Below, piece after piece: positions 51,873 through 60,037 of a stretch of DNA of 64,000 nucleotides (its first letter is position 1; each line of letters opens with the position of its first letter). The DNA is from Geobacteraceae bacterium (GTDB lineage Bacteria > Desulfobacterota > Desulfuromonadia > Geobacterales > Geobacteraceae). Under the pieces are notes generated by a model. It was given only the letters and a program-made list of their open reading frames with translations. It did no database searches and had not been told where the DNA came from. A program made the position numbers and the translations under genes. The stretch is from positions 66,838 to 130,837 of the forward strand of contig WSYB01000021.1 of the NCBI GenBank assembly GCA_009773645.1, read 5' to 3'.

Positions 51873-51984
51873 TTATCACCTTCCCGCAGAATGGACACGC
51901 CACGGGCTCAATCGGTGTGAGATAATCGGCGTTTGTCTCATCGTCATGTAGATTGGCGAAGATCGGTATTTCACAACAGTCCAT
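51862..51984 (-). CDS. Small Cys-rich protein (40 aa)
   Basis: MDCCEIPIFANLHDDETNAD with a C-terminal ACPFCGKVINGR knuckle; a CC pair and a CX2C could bind zinc. GGGAGGGG 2-6 nt before the ATG and the overlap with the winged-helix gene start support translation. Unknown function; first gene after the replication promoter. Confidence 0.65.
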   Translation of the reverse strand: MDCCEIPIFANLHDDETNADYLTPIEPVACPFCGKVINGR

Positions 51985-52126
51985 AACCCCTCCCAACAAT
52001 ACAAGAAAGCCCCGAGATAGGGACGAGCTATCAAGGGGCCTTCAGGGGTTTGGGGGATTACTCCCCGTAACCAGCTTTAACACGGTCTCGTCCACCGTAA
52101 GTGTCTTGTTATTCAATTTTCCGCAA

Positions 52127-52156
52127 AGGTTAAACTTCCGCAATCAGAATTGTCAA
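52127..52156 (-). promoter_or_regulatory. Promoter of the replication genes
   Basis: TTGACA (52156-52151, perfect) then a 17-18 nt spacer and TTAACC/TAACCT on the minus strand. The leader to 51984 contains an AAGCCCC...GGGGCCTT hairpin (52007-52043), so attenuation is possible. Confidence 0.5.
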
Positions 52157-52179
52157 GCTTTTTTTTCAGTGTCACGGAC

Positions 52180-53082
52180 TCAAGAAGCGTTAAGCAAGTC
52201 CAGAAGCGACGGCATGGAGACTTCATCTTCTGCCGCCTTGCAGTAATTGGCTCCGTCCAGGAAGTACCGTGGTGAAAGCTCACAGGCCATGCCATAACGC
52301 TTTTTGAGAATTGCCCGGTATGGGACCGTACCCAGCCCTGAAAAGGGGTCATAGACCGTTTCCCCCTCCATGCTGAACTGCTCAATCACCCTGTCCGCCA
52401 GGTCGAACTGCATCGGGCAGAGGTGCATTTCCTTACCCTTGGCAGACTGCGCCCCGTTAAGCGTCAGCATCCGGGTAATATCGGTCCATACGTCCGGGTG
52501 CCAAGATTGCGGCTGCAACAGCATAAACGTAACGGGCAGCATCCCTTTCGCGTCCAGGTGCTCGGCAATCTTCACGTGGTGCTCAAAATCATAGACCTGA
52601 TTCAGCGAGTAATCCCGGAACGCCTTGAAAATCTGCTCATGGGTCAGGCTCTCCCATTCTTCCGGTGTCAGCAGCCTGTTGCCAGAAGACCTGGCAAAAC
52701 CGTGAGCATCAACTTGCCAGCGGCCCCGGCTGTACTTCTCCTTGCTCTTGACTACCGGATTATCGGCATAAGAGTTGACGGTATCGGTCGGCGGCTTCCT
52801 AAACAGCAGCAGGTATTCCGGCATACCAACTCCCATCTTTGAGCCGTCCTTGCACTGCTCTGTCCATCCAAGCCGATAGGTCTGGTTGTTCTCCCGCACA
52901 ACATCGGTCACGATGGTTTTCATCCCCATGTAGGCGAAACCATGGCGTGTGTAATGCTCGATGGTCCGACAGTGGAAGGGATAGACCGTCTGGAAGCCGA
53001 GGCCTGTCATTCCTCCTGGTACAATCCGGTCCTTGACATGGATTGCCGCTATCCGTCCCGCCTTCCACCTTCCACCATCCAC
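52180..53082 (-). CDS. DNA methyltransferase part of a decayed helicase-methyltransferase
   Basis: 300 residues from a GTG. The sequence GRIAAIHVKDRIVPGGMTGLG, TVVRENN-type NQTYRLGWTEQCKDGSKMGV and the SAM-binding end HLCPMQFDLADRVIEQFS then VYDPFSGLGTVPYRAI match the C-terminal methyltransferase half of phage DEAD-box helicase/methyltransferase fusions. The usual N-terminal helicase of several hundred residues is missing here: the residual N-terminus is in another frame at 53049-53198. The catalytic (N/D)PP(Y/W) motif is not evident, so activity is doubtful. Confidence 0.7.
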   Translation of the reverse strand: MDGGRWKAGRIAAIHVKDRIVPGGMTGLGFQTVYPFHCRTIEHYTRHGFAYMGMKTIVTDVVRENNQTYRLGWTEQCKDGSKMGVGMPEYLLLFRKPPTDTVNSYADNPVVKSKEKYSRGRWQVDAHGFARSSGNRLLTPEEWESLTHEQIFKAFRDYSLNQVYDFEHHVKIAEHLDAKGMLPVTFMLLQPQSWHPDVWTDITRMLTLNGAQSAKGKEMHLCPMQFDLADRVIEQFSMEGETVYDPFSGLGTVPYRAILKKRYGMACELSPRYFLDGANYCKAAEDEVSMPSLLDLLNAS

Positions 53083-53198
53083 CGGACGATTGCCGCCTGA
53101 TGTGGTTTCAGGATCGGGTTAATGTGTGTCGCCTCAATTTCCACGCCATAGCTTTTGACGGCAGCAACCTTGGATTTCAGGAACTCTTCGTAGGTCAT
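53049..53198 (-). pseudogene. N-terminal stub of the helicase-methyltransferase
   Basis: MTYEEFLKSKVAAVKSYGVE, then INPILKPHQAAIVRWMVEGG, the canonical first 45 residues of phage SNF2/DEAD helicases that continue into a Walker A motif. Here it stops after RRDG. The junction region GGTGGATGGTGGAAGGTGGAAGG is a short G-rich repeat where an internal deletion plus frame change seems to have happened. ATGA overlap with the resolvase stop. Confidence 0.7.
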
Positions 53199-53656
53199 AA
53201 CCCTTTCCTTCTGCCCCACTCCGCTATCAGCAGAGCCTCCGCACACCCGTCATGCTTCTTGGTGCAGCGGGGAAACAACAGGTTGACCGTTGGGAACAAC
53301 TGTTCTGCCATGCGAATGCTGGTGTCCTTGGCACTCCGCACTCTCATATTGGCTTTCCAGGTTGCCGGATGCACCTCATGCAGCGGCACCCCGACAACGG
53401 CACAGAGCATACGGAAATATCCGAGGTAGAGCCCAGCCGATTTGGCAGCAAACGTTCCTACTGCGCTGCCACCCCCGCCGCCCGACTCCATGACCGTGAC
53501 AAGCTGGTTCTCCGACGCAACCAGAGCGTCGGTGAAAAACTGGTAGATTCCCCCCGGCGTTTCTGGCATCCGCTCATATTCAACTGCTTTGCCGTCGTTG
53601 GTAATAAGGGATAGTCCGCCTTTCTGGCCTGGATCGATACCTATATAAAACTTCAT
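53195..53656 (-). CDS. RuvC-like Holliday junction resolvase
   Basis: 153 residues with an RNase H fold. FYIGIDPGQKGGLSLI carries the first Asp, VTVMESGGGGG the Glu, and KKHDGCAEALLIAEWG the final acidic pair; HPATWKANMRVRSAKDTS is the typical intervening helix of phage RuvC relatives. It would resolve branched DNA before packaging. Overlaps its neighbours by 4 nt. Confidence 0.85.
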   Translation of the reverse strand: MKFYIGIDPGQKGGLSLITNDGKAVEYERMPETPGGIYQFFTDALVASENQLVTVMESGGGGGSAVGTFAAKSAGLYLGYFRMLCAVVGVPLHEVHPATWKANMRVRSAKDTSIRMAEQLFPTVNLLFPRCTKKHDGCAEALLIAEWGRRKGL

Positions 53657-53916
53657 ACGCCCCCCGTTACTGATAATTTGTTTTCAACCATTTCCAGCTC
53701 TTCAAGCAGCTTCTGACGCTTTGCCGCAAGTTTGTTTTGCCTGACAGCGGCCATAGCTTCAATGCCCTTGTTAGTGCTTTTGATTTTGTTAAAAGGTCTT
53801 GTCGGTTGGACCGTGGGCGTACCTTCCCAAAATCCGCAAATTTGGCACTTAACGGCCTTGATAAATTCGCTTGAATCATCAACCATTCTCAAACTTCCGC
53901 ACTTTGGACAGGTCAT
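53653..53916 (-). CDS. Zinc-ribbon phage protein (87 aa)
   Basis: MTCPKCGSLRMVDDSSEFIK with a second knuckle VKCQICGFWEG: two CX2C pairs about 20 residues apart. The C-terminal helix AAKRQKLLEELEMVENKL is basic then acidic. Similar small proteins accompany phage recombination genes. Unknown. Confidence 0.65.
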   Translation of the reverse strand: MTCPKCGSLRMVDDSSEFIKAVKCQICGFWEGTPTVQPTRPFNKIKSTNKGIEAMAAVRQNKLAAKRQKLLEELEMVENKLSVTGGV

Positions 53917-54173
53917 GCGTAATACCCCCTGTCCACGTTCTTCTGAATCACCGCGTCCATTGCGCCTTTAACGTCAACGCGGTATTTTTCCTGAAGGATA
54001 CGGAGCGCCGTTTCAGCGGAATGAATCACGTCCCACAATTCCATTGCCGCCTGGTCGAAGTTCACTGGGACGGTGCAACCCTCCATCTGCGCTTCGTCAA
54101 CTTCAGTCTGTATATGGTCAAGCTGCTGAAACAGGGTCTTTTCATCGACAAACTTAGCCCTCGGAAATCTCAT
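53913..54173 (-). CDS. MazG-like protein (86 aa)
   Basis: Start ATG 54173 (AGGAGGCAGAG upstream). FQQLDHIQTEVDEAQMEG followed by DQAAMELWDVIHSAETALRI gives the two acidic helices (ExxE and ExxD) of MazG-type NTP pyrophosphohydrolases, though the full EExxE motif is incomplete. Could alter nucleotide or ppGpp pools during infection. Confidence 0.6.
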   Translation of the reverse strand: MRFPRAKFVDEKTLFQQLDHIQTEVDEAQMEGCTVPVNFDQAAMELWDVIHSAETALRILQEKYRVDVKGAMDAVIQKNVDRGYYA

Positions 54174-54336
54174 TCTCTGCCTCCTCTTGCAAACAGTCCT
54201 CGCACGCTGCCTCGTCGGTGTAGTAATCCCTGCCGCATTCCGGGCATGTGCTGGGTTCGCAGGGGAGCCGGTGACGGCCCCCCTTGCATGTACCTGATGG
54301 ATAACTCTCATTTGGACAAGTGCCGGTGTAGCACAT
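54154..54336 (-). CDS. Cys-rich small protein (60 aa)
   Basis: Start ATG 54336, two nucleotides after the stop of the preceding small gene, implying coupling. MCYTGTCPNESYPSGTCKGG then STCPECGRDYYTDEAACEDC: eight cysteines in pairs that likely bind two zinc ions. Acidic C-terminus. Function unknown. Confidence 0.6.
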   Translation of the reverse strand: MCYTGTCPNESYPSGTCKGGRHRLPCEPSTCPECGRDYYTDEAACEDCLQEEAENEISEG

Positions 54337-54338
54337 GG

Positions 54339-54443
54339 CTATTTCGTGCAGTTCTCGGCGCCGCAAACCCGCTTGCGCTTCTTGGCTTTGCAGTCCTGGC
54401 ATTCAAATGTCGGCTCTTCCGGCCTTTCAGCCAGCCCGATCAT
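54339..54443 (-). CDS. Tiny Cys-containing protein (34 aa)
   Basis: MIGLAERPEEPTFECQDCKA then KKRKRVCGAENCTK: CX2C and CX5C pairs around a basic stretch. GGAGG lies directly before the ATG (short spacing). It ends just before the next small gene. Tentative, supported by the chain of tightly spaced genes. Confidence 0.5.
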   Translation of the reverse strand: MIGLAERPEEPTFECQDCKAKKRKRVCGAENCTK

Positions 54444-54477
54444 ACCTCCGCCGCTATCCTCGGAAACGGGCAGGGCA

Positions 54478-54978
54478 TCATCGTAAAATGCAGCCGTCGT
54501 ATCCGGCGGCTTCGACCCCCATCTCTTCCAGCTTCTCCCTAGAGAAAACTGCTATTTCTTCGCCGCCGTCGCTTTCAATATTGACAACATCAATGGCGCC
54601 GTCAGCCTCGGTTTCTGCCGCTTCCTCCTGCTCGAAATTCAACTGTTTTTGCAGCTCCTCGCCGGTCAGGGTCTTGGTTTCGATAGGCTCAAAGGTATCT
54701 GCCCTTATCAGACTCTTGACGCAGCGGGGATAGTCGAATTCCCAGTAGCATTCAACGTCACGCATCTCTTTCCCGGTCGATATTTTCCGGGCAATAACGC
54801 GGCTCTGAGAGGTGCAAGCGTCGATCTTCGCCTTGTACTCGGCGGTGATTTCTTTCTTACGGTCTTTCAGTTCGGCCTGCTCCTGTGTCAACCGGGCCAG
54901 TTCGTCGCTGTAGCTGGCCTTTTCTTCTCTGCTCAGGATGCAGGGGAGTTCCCTGCGGAATGTGTTGGTCCCTATCAT
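54478..54978 (-). CDS. Hypothetical early phage protein with coiled coil
   Basis: 166 residues. A coiled-coil hairpin spans about residues 15-60 (SREEKASYSDELARLTQEQA, AELKDRKKEITAEYKAKI), then a basic core VECYWEFDYPRCVKSLIRAD and an acidic tail. The same architecture occurs in hypothetical proteins of many siphoviruses and podoviruses near RecT. Ribosome binding site AAGGAGGC before the ATG. Confidence 0.65.
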   Translation of the reverse strand: MIGTNTFRRELPCILSREEKASYSDELARLTQEQAELKDRKKEITAEYKAKIDACTSQSRVIARKISTGKEMRDVECYWEFDYPRCVKSLIRADTFEPIETKTLTGEELQKQLNFEQEEAAETEADGAIDVVNIESDGGEEIAVFSREKLEEMGVEAAGYDGCILR

Positions 54979-54996
54979 TTTTGCCTCCTTGAGTTT

Positions 54997-55215
54997 TTAA
55001 TTGAAATGGCACCAATGGCACCGCTGTGCGTATGCCGGTGGTATGAAATTATCGTACTGCAACATTAATCCAGAGTTGGTTTGCTCAACTGCCGTGATCC
55101 TGGTTTCCAGGTCGTGAATGTCGATGACGATCTTGATTGTTCCGATTATCATGAGACTGACGAAAATGAACACAATCAGACAGCCACTTGACTCTTCCTT
55201 GTCCTGTTGAATCAT
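54997..55215 (-). CDS. Small single-pass membrane protein (72 aa)
   Basis: CLIVFIFVSLMIIGTIKIVI (residues 12-31) is a transmembrane helix followed by a short coiled coil and a CHWCHFN end, which happens to contain a CXXCH sequence. Without a signal peptide for export of that end it need not bind heme. Overlaps the upstream gene by 4 nt. Unknown. Confidence 0.55.
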   Translation of the reverse strand: MIQQDKEESSGCLIVFIFVSLMIIGTIKIVIDIHDLETRITAVEQTNSGLMLQYDNFIPPAYAQRCHWCHFN

Positions 55216-55502
55216 GGTTTTAACCTCACTTTCCGCCCGTTGGCTCGGTGTGCAAACATGGCGTTGAGCAGCTGGTTTTCCTTTCGCAGTTCCATGTTTT
55301 CAGCCATGACGTTGCCGGACGACTGGACAAAGTTGTAATAGCAGACGATCACGTACAGCCATCCGATGTTGATAACGATTCCGTAGCGGTCAAATTTGGG
55401 CTTGAACCCAGCATACTTGCCACAACCAGCATAAATGCCACAGCCAGGGAAACGGACAGTTGCGGAAAAGAACTCCTTGAATTTGGCAATGATGTTTTTC
55501 AA
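55212..55502 (-). CDS. Small phage protein with hydrophobic centre (96 aa)
   Basis: MKNIIAKFKEFFSATVRFPG, a CGIYAGCGKYAG repeat, then a hydrophobic stretch (IVINIGWLYVIVCYYNFV) and a charged helix NMELRKENQLLNAMF. Possibly membrane-associated together with the neighbour at 54997. GGAGGA before the ATG. Confidence 0.55.
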   Translation of the reverse strand: MKNIIAKFKEFFSATVRFPGCGIYAGCGKYAGFKPKFDRYGIVINIGWLYVIVCYYNFVQSSGNVMAENMELRKENQLLNAMFAHRANGRKVRLKP

Positions 55503-55544
55503 TTTTCCTCCTTTCCTTGACTAGAATTTCAGAGCCTCGGACTC

Positions 55545-56018
55545 TCAGCGTACAGATATGCTGCGAGAAGTCCTTTTGTTGTTTGCCTGTTCGACCCTTG
55601 TTGCCCATCTGCAGTTATTGGGGCCATAACCGCCGTTGTTATCAATGCGATCTAAGGTTCTGTCAACGGGGCGTTCTCCCATGTCTGCAAAGAACTGGCT
55701 AAAATCCAGCCATGAAAGATCTACCGTTATCCCCCTGCCACCGTAATTGTGGTAATTAGGCGCATTGGGATTGTTGCACCTGGATATCATAGAAATCCAA
55801 CTCTTGTAGGTTCTTGATTTCCACATGCCATGTCTTTTCGTTTTGCATCCACAAGATGTTGTGTTTCCACAGCGAAGGCTCAAGCCTAGAACGATAACTA
55901 TGTTGCCGCACTCGCATTGGCATTTCCATCTTACCCGTCCATGTCTGCTGTTTATTTCTTCGCGTGACAGAACAGTTAAGCGCCCGAAAACTTGGCCTGT
56001 TAGCTGAAGTGGTTTCAT
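55545..56018 (-). CDS. HNH-type homing endonuclease-like protein
   Basis: 157 residues. N-terminal [20 protein letters not shown], a zinc-like CQCECGNIV...CGNTTSCGC segment and the C-terminal [20 protein letters not shown], the characteristic ending of phage HNH/AP2-linked endonucleases. Free-standing, inserted between the coiled-coil gene and small membrane genes; a mobile gene within the phage. Overlaps the neighbour by 4 nt. Confidence 0.8.
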   Translation of the reverse strand: MKPLQLTGQVFGRLTVLSREEINSRHGRVRWKCQCECGNIVIVLGLSLRCGNTTSCGCKTKRHGMWKSRTYKSWISMISRCNNPNAPNYHNYGGRGITVDLSWLDFSQFFADMGERPVDRTLDRIDNNGGYGPNNCRWATRVEQANNKRTSRSISVR

Positions 56019-56833
56019 CTCACACTCACCTGTCTATCTTCGGCATACTGAACCCCGGCAAAAGCCATATTCATCCCCCGGAATTTCTTAATCGCCGCCT
56101 CGTCCCACGATTTGACCAAATTGGCCGGGGCTTTCCCCTCGGCAATGGCCTTGATGAGCGTTTCAGCGTCGATGCTAACGATGTTGTAAACCTTCTTTCC
56201 TGACACACCGGCAGTCTTTGCCGGGATAGCGGCCAATGGGATAACAGTTATTGCTTCTGCCGCAATCTCAGCTTGCCGCTGTGCCTCTGCCGCCTTATCC
56301 TGCTGTCCTTCCAGTTTGAGCCACAACACTTCCATCTGCCGCTTAGCCATTTCCCTTTCCGTTTCGGTCGTCTCGGCATTCTCAATGAGAAGCTGCAGGG
56401 CGGCGATTTGCTCTTCAAGTTTGTTGCCTGCGTTCATGGCCTTGGTGATCTTCCCCTGGGCAGCGGTAAGGATCTTCTGTTTCTCTGCTTCGGCTTCTTT
56501 GCGGGCCTGTTCTTCAGCTTCCTTTGTAATTCTCTCCTGCTCAAGCTGGAAATCAGCCACCTTCCGCTTGATGATTTTCTCGGCTTCGTCCAGCTCATCG
56601 GTCAGTTTCTTCTTGTCTGCCACGAGCTGCTTGTGGAGTTGATGCGCCTGTTTGATGCCGGGGTCGCAGTGGCTGTCAATCACTTCCCGTCGGCGTTTAA
56701 TTTCCCTGATGCCGTCACGGGCAATTTCAACGTGTGCCGGTGCGGAAACAACAAGCTCCATTGCTGCCAACTTGACCGGTGCCACCGTCTCCATGAGCTT
56801 GTCGGCCTGTATTACTGCTGCTGTCTGTGTCAT
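56015..56833 (-). CDS. Coiled-coil phage protein near the recombination genes
   Basis: 272 residues. Residues about 40-200 form a long charged coiled coil ([20 protein letters not shown] and [20 protein letters not shown]). The C-terminal domain has [20 protein letters not shown] and [19 protein letters not shown], similar to proteins of unknown function that accompany RecT/exonuclease pairs. Overlaps the nuclease gene by 4 nt, suggesting a joint role. Confidence 0.7.
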   Translation of the reverse strand: MTQTAAVIQADKLMETVAPVKLAAMELVVSAPAHVEIARDGIREIKRRREVIDSHCDPGIKQAHQLHKQLVADKKKLTDELDEAEKIIKRKVADFQLEQERITKEAEEQARKEAEAEKQKILTAAQGKITKAMNAGNKLEEQIAALQLLIENAETTETEREMAKRQMEVLWLKLEGQQDKAAEAQRQAEIAAEAITVIPLAAIPAKTAGVSGKKVYNIVSIDAETLIKAIAEGKAPANLVKSWDEAAIKKFRGMNMAFAGVQYAEDRQVSVR

Positions 56834-57456
56834 ACTGCCCCCTTAAAATAATTTTTCTGAAACATGCAACTCTTGAAAAGCTCCCAATCCAGCGGATTCC
56901 GCAGCGGTTCAAAATCGTACGCCCCGCCATTCTTCGGCAGCCAAAGAGCGTACCGCTCCGTTTTGCCGACAAACCTGTTTTCTGCCAGCCATGCCTGTTC
57001 ATAAGCCGCCAGTTGCGGCCCTACAGTGCCGCTTTCGCCTGTCTTTATGTCGATGAAGCATAATGCTCTGCCAATCTTTGCCAGGATATCCAACGTCCCA
57101 GCATAGCCGTATTTCGGATGGTAAACAGCGAGCTCCGTGTAAAGGATTTCCGGCTTGACCTCATCCATCCACTTTTCAAACTGCTGCAATGGTGCCACGT
57201 ATTCAGGCGCCAGGGATCCCCAACAGATGCCGCCCTTGATAATGAGTTCGCAGCCAAAATGAATATCTTTCCCCTTTGCCCCGCCTTCCTCCATGATTTC
57301 GGAGGCTATGACTTGACCGGTGTAACGGTTAACGTGGAACCTAGAACCAGCGACCCCTACGGTGATTTTTAGCCACTCGTTGAGGATGGATGTAACGCTA
57401 GGGACTGGCTGACCATCCCAGTAATAGCAGTGCTTTTCGGGGTCGAAGGTCAGCAT
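56830..57456 (-). CDS. PD-(D/E)XK nuclease, probable recombination exonuclease
   Basis: 208 residues from ATG 57456 (TGATG overlap with the previous stop). YGYAGTLDILA (Asp123) and ALCFIDIKTGES (Asp136-x-Lys138) form the PD-(D/E)XK active site; GKDIHFGCEL supplies an upstream His helix as in Cas4/RecB-like and lambda-Exo-like enzymes. With the Bet/RecT protein it would give a two-component single-strand annealing system. Confidence 0.8.
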   Translation of the reverse strand: MLTFDPEKHCYYWDGQPVPSVTSILNEWLKITVGVAGSRFHVNRYTGQVIASEIMEEGGAKGKDIHFGCELIIKGGICWGSLAPEYVAPLQQFEKWMDEVKPEILYTELAVYHPKYGYAGTLDILAKIGRALCFIDIKTGESGTVGPQLAAYEQAWLAENRFVGKTERYALWLPKNGGAYDFEPLRNPLDWELFKSCMFQKNYFKGAV

Positions 57457-58523
57457 CAGTATTCCGCCAGCCATTCAACGTCAGCAGGCAAACCAAAACT
57501 TTCAGCTTTCGCCTTCCAGCACTCAGTCTGCTGCGTCTCTAAATAATATTCACGCCCCCCTGAGGGGCAGTGGCAGTTGAGGTATCGAAACGGAGCTTGG
57601 ACTTCGGGGAGTTTGAACTGAACTATGCGCATGGGATAGCCGTGGCCATCGTCTACAATTTCGTGGATTATTTCCAGCCCGTCCAAGGTCGCCATCTTGG
57701 ATTTATCCATAACTTCATAAGCAACGCGGCGTTGTTCCATGTTGGCAATGGCAAAAACCTGTGCAGCAGTAATAGATCCATCAGCGATAGCACGCCAGAT
57801 ATTCACGTCGTCAAATCTCACCCCATGTATAAAATAGAGTCCCCATCCGTCAGAGTATTTAATTGCCATGTCGGTAAGTGAATGTAAACGGCCCTGGTCG
57901 TCTTTCTCGATTATGGTGGGACGCGCGCAGACCATGATAAAATCGCGATTCGGCCAAATATAGTTGACTGATTCGCAAACCTTACGGTAAGCCATAGCAC
58001 GCTCGACAATATCTTTGGCTAACTTCAGCTTGCACACGTCCATGAAAAACGCCACTGAAGCAACAGCTCCCCACCACCAGCCCCCTATCCAGAACTGGCC
58101 ACCCAACCAGAAGTGCCAGCTGATTGAGACACCAGACTGTTTAGCGATCTGAACGGCAGTCTCCACAGCGCCATCCACAACGCCACCCACAGCGCCACCC
58201 ACAGCGCCACCCACAGCGCCACCCACAGCGCCACGCACAGCGTCACGCACAGCGCCACGCACAGCGCCGACGCCGCTTACGCGGCGTTTCTTCCAGATAC
58301 CTTCCGCTACGGCGGCAGCAAGAGAGCCGACGAGTGGTGAGGAAACCCGTACCACGCGGGGCGGATACGGAATGCCCGCTTTCTCGTAGCAAATGGGCAT
58401 ATTCTTGTCGAAGGTGTCCCAGTCTGTTTCGCCAGTAGTGAGTCCAATATTTATCCACTTTTGCGCAAATTCCGGCATCGCGGCTTTCTGCTTTTCGGTC
58501 AATTCCTTGATATAATCGGTCAC
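57456..58523 (-). CDS. DUF6745-like protein with GGAV repeat
   Basis: 355 residues. Residues 82-125 are a tetrapeptide array (GAVRGAVRDAVRGAV, then GGAVGGAVGGAV) from 12-bp DNA repeats. A conserved core follows: SWHFWLGGQFWIGGWWWGAV, WPNRDFIMVCARPTIIEKDD and MAIKYSDGWGLYFIHGVRFD, matching what I recall as DUF6745. The protein ends with YLNCHCPSGGREYYLET. Function unknown. It forms a unit with 58539-58868, as in other genomes I remember, and here sits inside the recombination module. Confidence 0.75.
   Translation of the reverse strand: MTDYIKELTEKQKAAMPEFAQKWINIGLTTGETDWDTFDKNMPICYEKAGIPYPPRVVRVSSPLVGSLAAAVAEGIWKKRRVSGVGAVRGAVRDAVRGAVGGAVGGAVGGAVGGVVDGAVETAVQIAKQSGVSISWHFWLGGQFWIGGWWWGAVASVAFFMDVCKLKLAKDIVERAMAYRKVCESVNYIWPNRDFIMVCARPTIIEKDDQGRLHSLTDMAIKYSDGWGLYFIHGVRFDDVNIWRAIADGSITAAQVFAIANMEQRRVAYEVMDKSKMATLDGLEIIHEIVDDGHGYPMRIVQFKLPEVQAPFRYLNCHCPSGGREYYLETQQTECWKAKAESFGLPADVEWLAEY
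58141..58265. repeat. 12-bp tandem repeats encoding GGAV units
   Basis: CACAGCGCCACC repeated about ten times with few changes (some units CACGCACAGCGC). The in-frame minisatellite expands or contracts by four residues per unit. Confidence 0.85.
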
Positions 58524-58538
58524 GGTTGTATCTCCTTT

Positions 58539-58868
58539 TTAGTCAATGACCTGAGTCATGGTTTCGTGTTTATGCTCAAACTGGCGGCGCAGCTCGTAGA
58601 TACCGGTAGGGATCGGAGCCGTCTTGATAGTGGCGTCGCCTACACCGTGATCCGGGTGGAGAAGTATGCAGTTCACACCAGCTACCAAATAACCAAAAAC
58701 GAATTGGTCAACGTCTTTGAGATATACAGTCCCGTCCTTAACCGCATGGTCGTTACCACCACTGCCCTGCATCATGACGCTGGTGTTTGCCGGTTTCAGA
58801 CCTTCGGGTAGAGAACCAATTTGCACCAAGCATAAATCGCCATGCCGTATCGCTATTTTCTTTGCCAT
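58539..58868 (-). CDS. Partner of the DUF6745-like protein (RQGD-type beta protein)
   Basis: 109 residues. IRHGDLCLVQIGSLPEG, GGNDHAVKDGTVYLKD and LLHPDHGVGDATI with TAPIPTGIYELRRQFEHKHE fit the small beta-barrel proteins that precede DUF6745 genes in phages and actinobacteria (pattern RQGDxLL...GHAH...HxEH...IPxGxYxVxRQxEY, from memory). Spaced 15 nt from its partner. Function unknown. Confidence 0.7.
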   Translation of the reverse strand: MAKKIAIRHGDLCLVQIGSLPEGLKPANTSVMMQGSGGNDHAVKDGTVYLKDVDQFVFGYLVAGVNCILLHPDHGVGDATIKTAPIPTGIYELRRQFEHKHETMTQVID

Positions 58869-58899
58869 TTGAATTGCCTCCTTGATTTATTGTTTTAAC

Positions 58900-59814
58900 T
58901 TACCCTTCCGCCCCCGGCTCACGTTCAAACTCGCCAGCCATCCCCGCCCGGTGCTCTTCCAGTTTCTTGTTGAGCTTCGCCCAGGCTTTCTTTTTCCAGT
59001 CAATACCGACCTTGGAAAGCTGGTCGTATTTGATGTGCAGCTTCTTGCCATCCTTGCCGGGAAACTCGCTGCACTCCTTTAATAGCTCGCACATGGCCTG
59101 ATAATCTCCGTCAGCAATCTCTGCCAGAGCCTGTTCAATCTGGTCGTCAATGGAGGTTTCGGAGTATTCGGCATCCGTCGCCTGCAACTGATGGGACGAT
59201 TGCGGCCTTGCTGCCGGTGCCGGTTTGACGGAAGCGGAACGTGATTGCTGCCGGTTCTGACTTGCCGTGTTGGAATTGTCAGCCTGCGCCATTTCTTCCT
59301 GCGTGTAGAGGTCTGCCAACTTCTTTGGCCATGCCTGGCGCCGGGCCAGTGCTTCGGCACACTTCGCCAGCATGTGGCGGGGCATCTTGTCCCACATGAA
59401 GCCCAGCTTCTCGCCAGGATAGTATTCCGTCCAGAATGCCGTTGCCGTGAACTCGATTTCCACCCCGTTGATTTCCCGCAACACCGTAACCGTTGCGCTT
59501 TCCAGCCGTCCCTGTTCGTCAAATTCATAGACCGGCTGTTTCATCCCCCGGTAATCCCCGGCGCTTTCCGACTCGGCCCGAAGGTAGTCAATGGAAGCCT
59601 GAAACGCCACCTTGCCGCCGCGCTTGATCGGATGAATGAGCTTGTCCATGGGGTGAACGCCTTTGCGCTGGCAATGGTAGATAAAGAGCTTCAGTTCATC
59701 ATCGGTGGACTCGGGAAAGATCGTGCTCTTGATAACGGCCATCTGGTCGGGGGAAACGATGATCTGCCGTTCCATCCCCAATGTGAGTGCTTTTTCTTCC
59801 GGTGTTGTGGTCAT
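58900..59814 (-). CDS. bet: Phage recombination protein Bet/RecT (single-strand annealing)
   Basis: 304 residues. QMAVIKSTIFPESTDDELKL, FIYHCQRKGVHPMDKLIHP, KVAFQASIDYLRAESESAGD and EKLGFMWDKMPRHMLAKCAE are diagnostic of the Bet/RecT family. Residues 185-235 are a disordered linker; the C-terminal part may bind the nuclease or host SSB. Anneals single strands during recombination and replication. Confidence 0.9.
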   Translation of the reverse strand: MTTTPEEKALTLGMERQIIVSPDQMAVIKSTIFPESTDDELKLFIYHCQRKGVHPMDKLIHPIKRGGKVAFQASIDYLRAESESAGDYRGMKQPVYEFDEQGRLESATVTVLREINGVEIEFTATAFWTEYYPGEKLGFMWDKMPRHMLAKCAEALARRQAWPKKLADLYTQEEMAQADNSNTASQNRQQSRSASVKPAPAARPQSSHQLQATDAEYSETSIDDQIEQALAEIADGDYQAMCELLKECSEFPGKDGKKLHIKYDQLSKVGIDWKKKAWAKLNKKLEEHRAGMAGEFEREPGAEG

Positions 59815-59817
59815 GTG

Positions 59818-59988
59818 TTATTTACCCTCCTTTGTGAAAAATCCAGCGGCTTCGGTGGCCGCCCTTAACAAATCGCTGATGCTCGCCTGCTGGCGCTCCA
59901 TCCAATACTGCAATGCTTCTCTTTCATCGTCCGACACCCGCATGGAGACGATTTCATAACGCGGATTTTCCCTTGTCCTTCCTGCCAT
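59818..59988 (-). CDS. Ribbon-helix-helix-like small protein
   Basis: Start ATG 59988 (AGAGGTGA upstream), 56 residues: RYEIVSMRVSDDEREALQYW followed by MERQQASISDLLRAATEAAG, a short strand then two helices typical of MetJ/Arc-type regulators. Possible early repressor. Confidence 0.65.
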   Translation of the reverse strand: MAGRTRENPRYEIVSMRVSDDEREALQYWMERQQASISDLLRAATEAAGFFTKEGK

Positions 59989-60037
59989 GTCTTCACCTCT
60001 TACTTTCACCTGATTTTCTCGTCAGCATCTCTGAATC

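Noticed and set aside
54997-55215. CXXCH (CHWCH) in a small membrane protein as a c-type heme site
   Set aside because: The protein is a phage product, a single chance motif at the C-terminus, with no signal that this end is exported.
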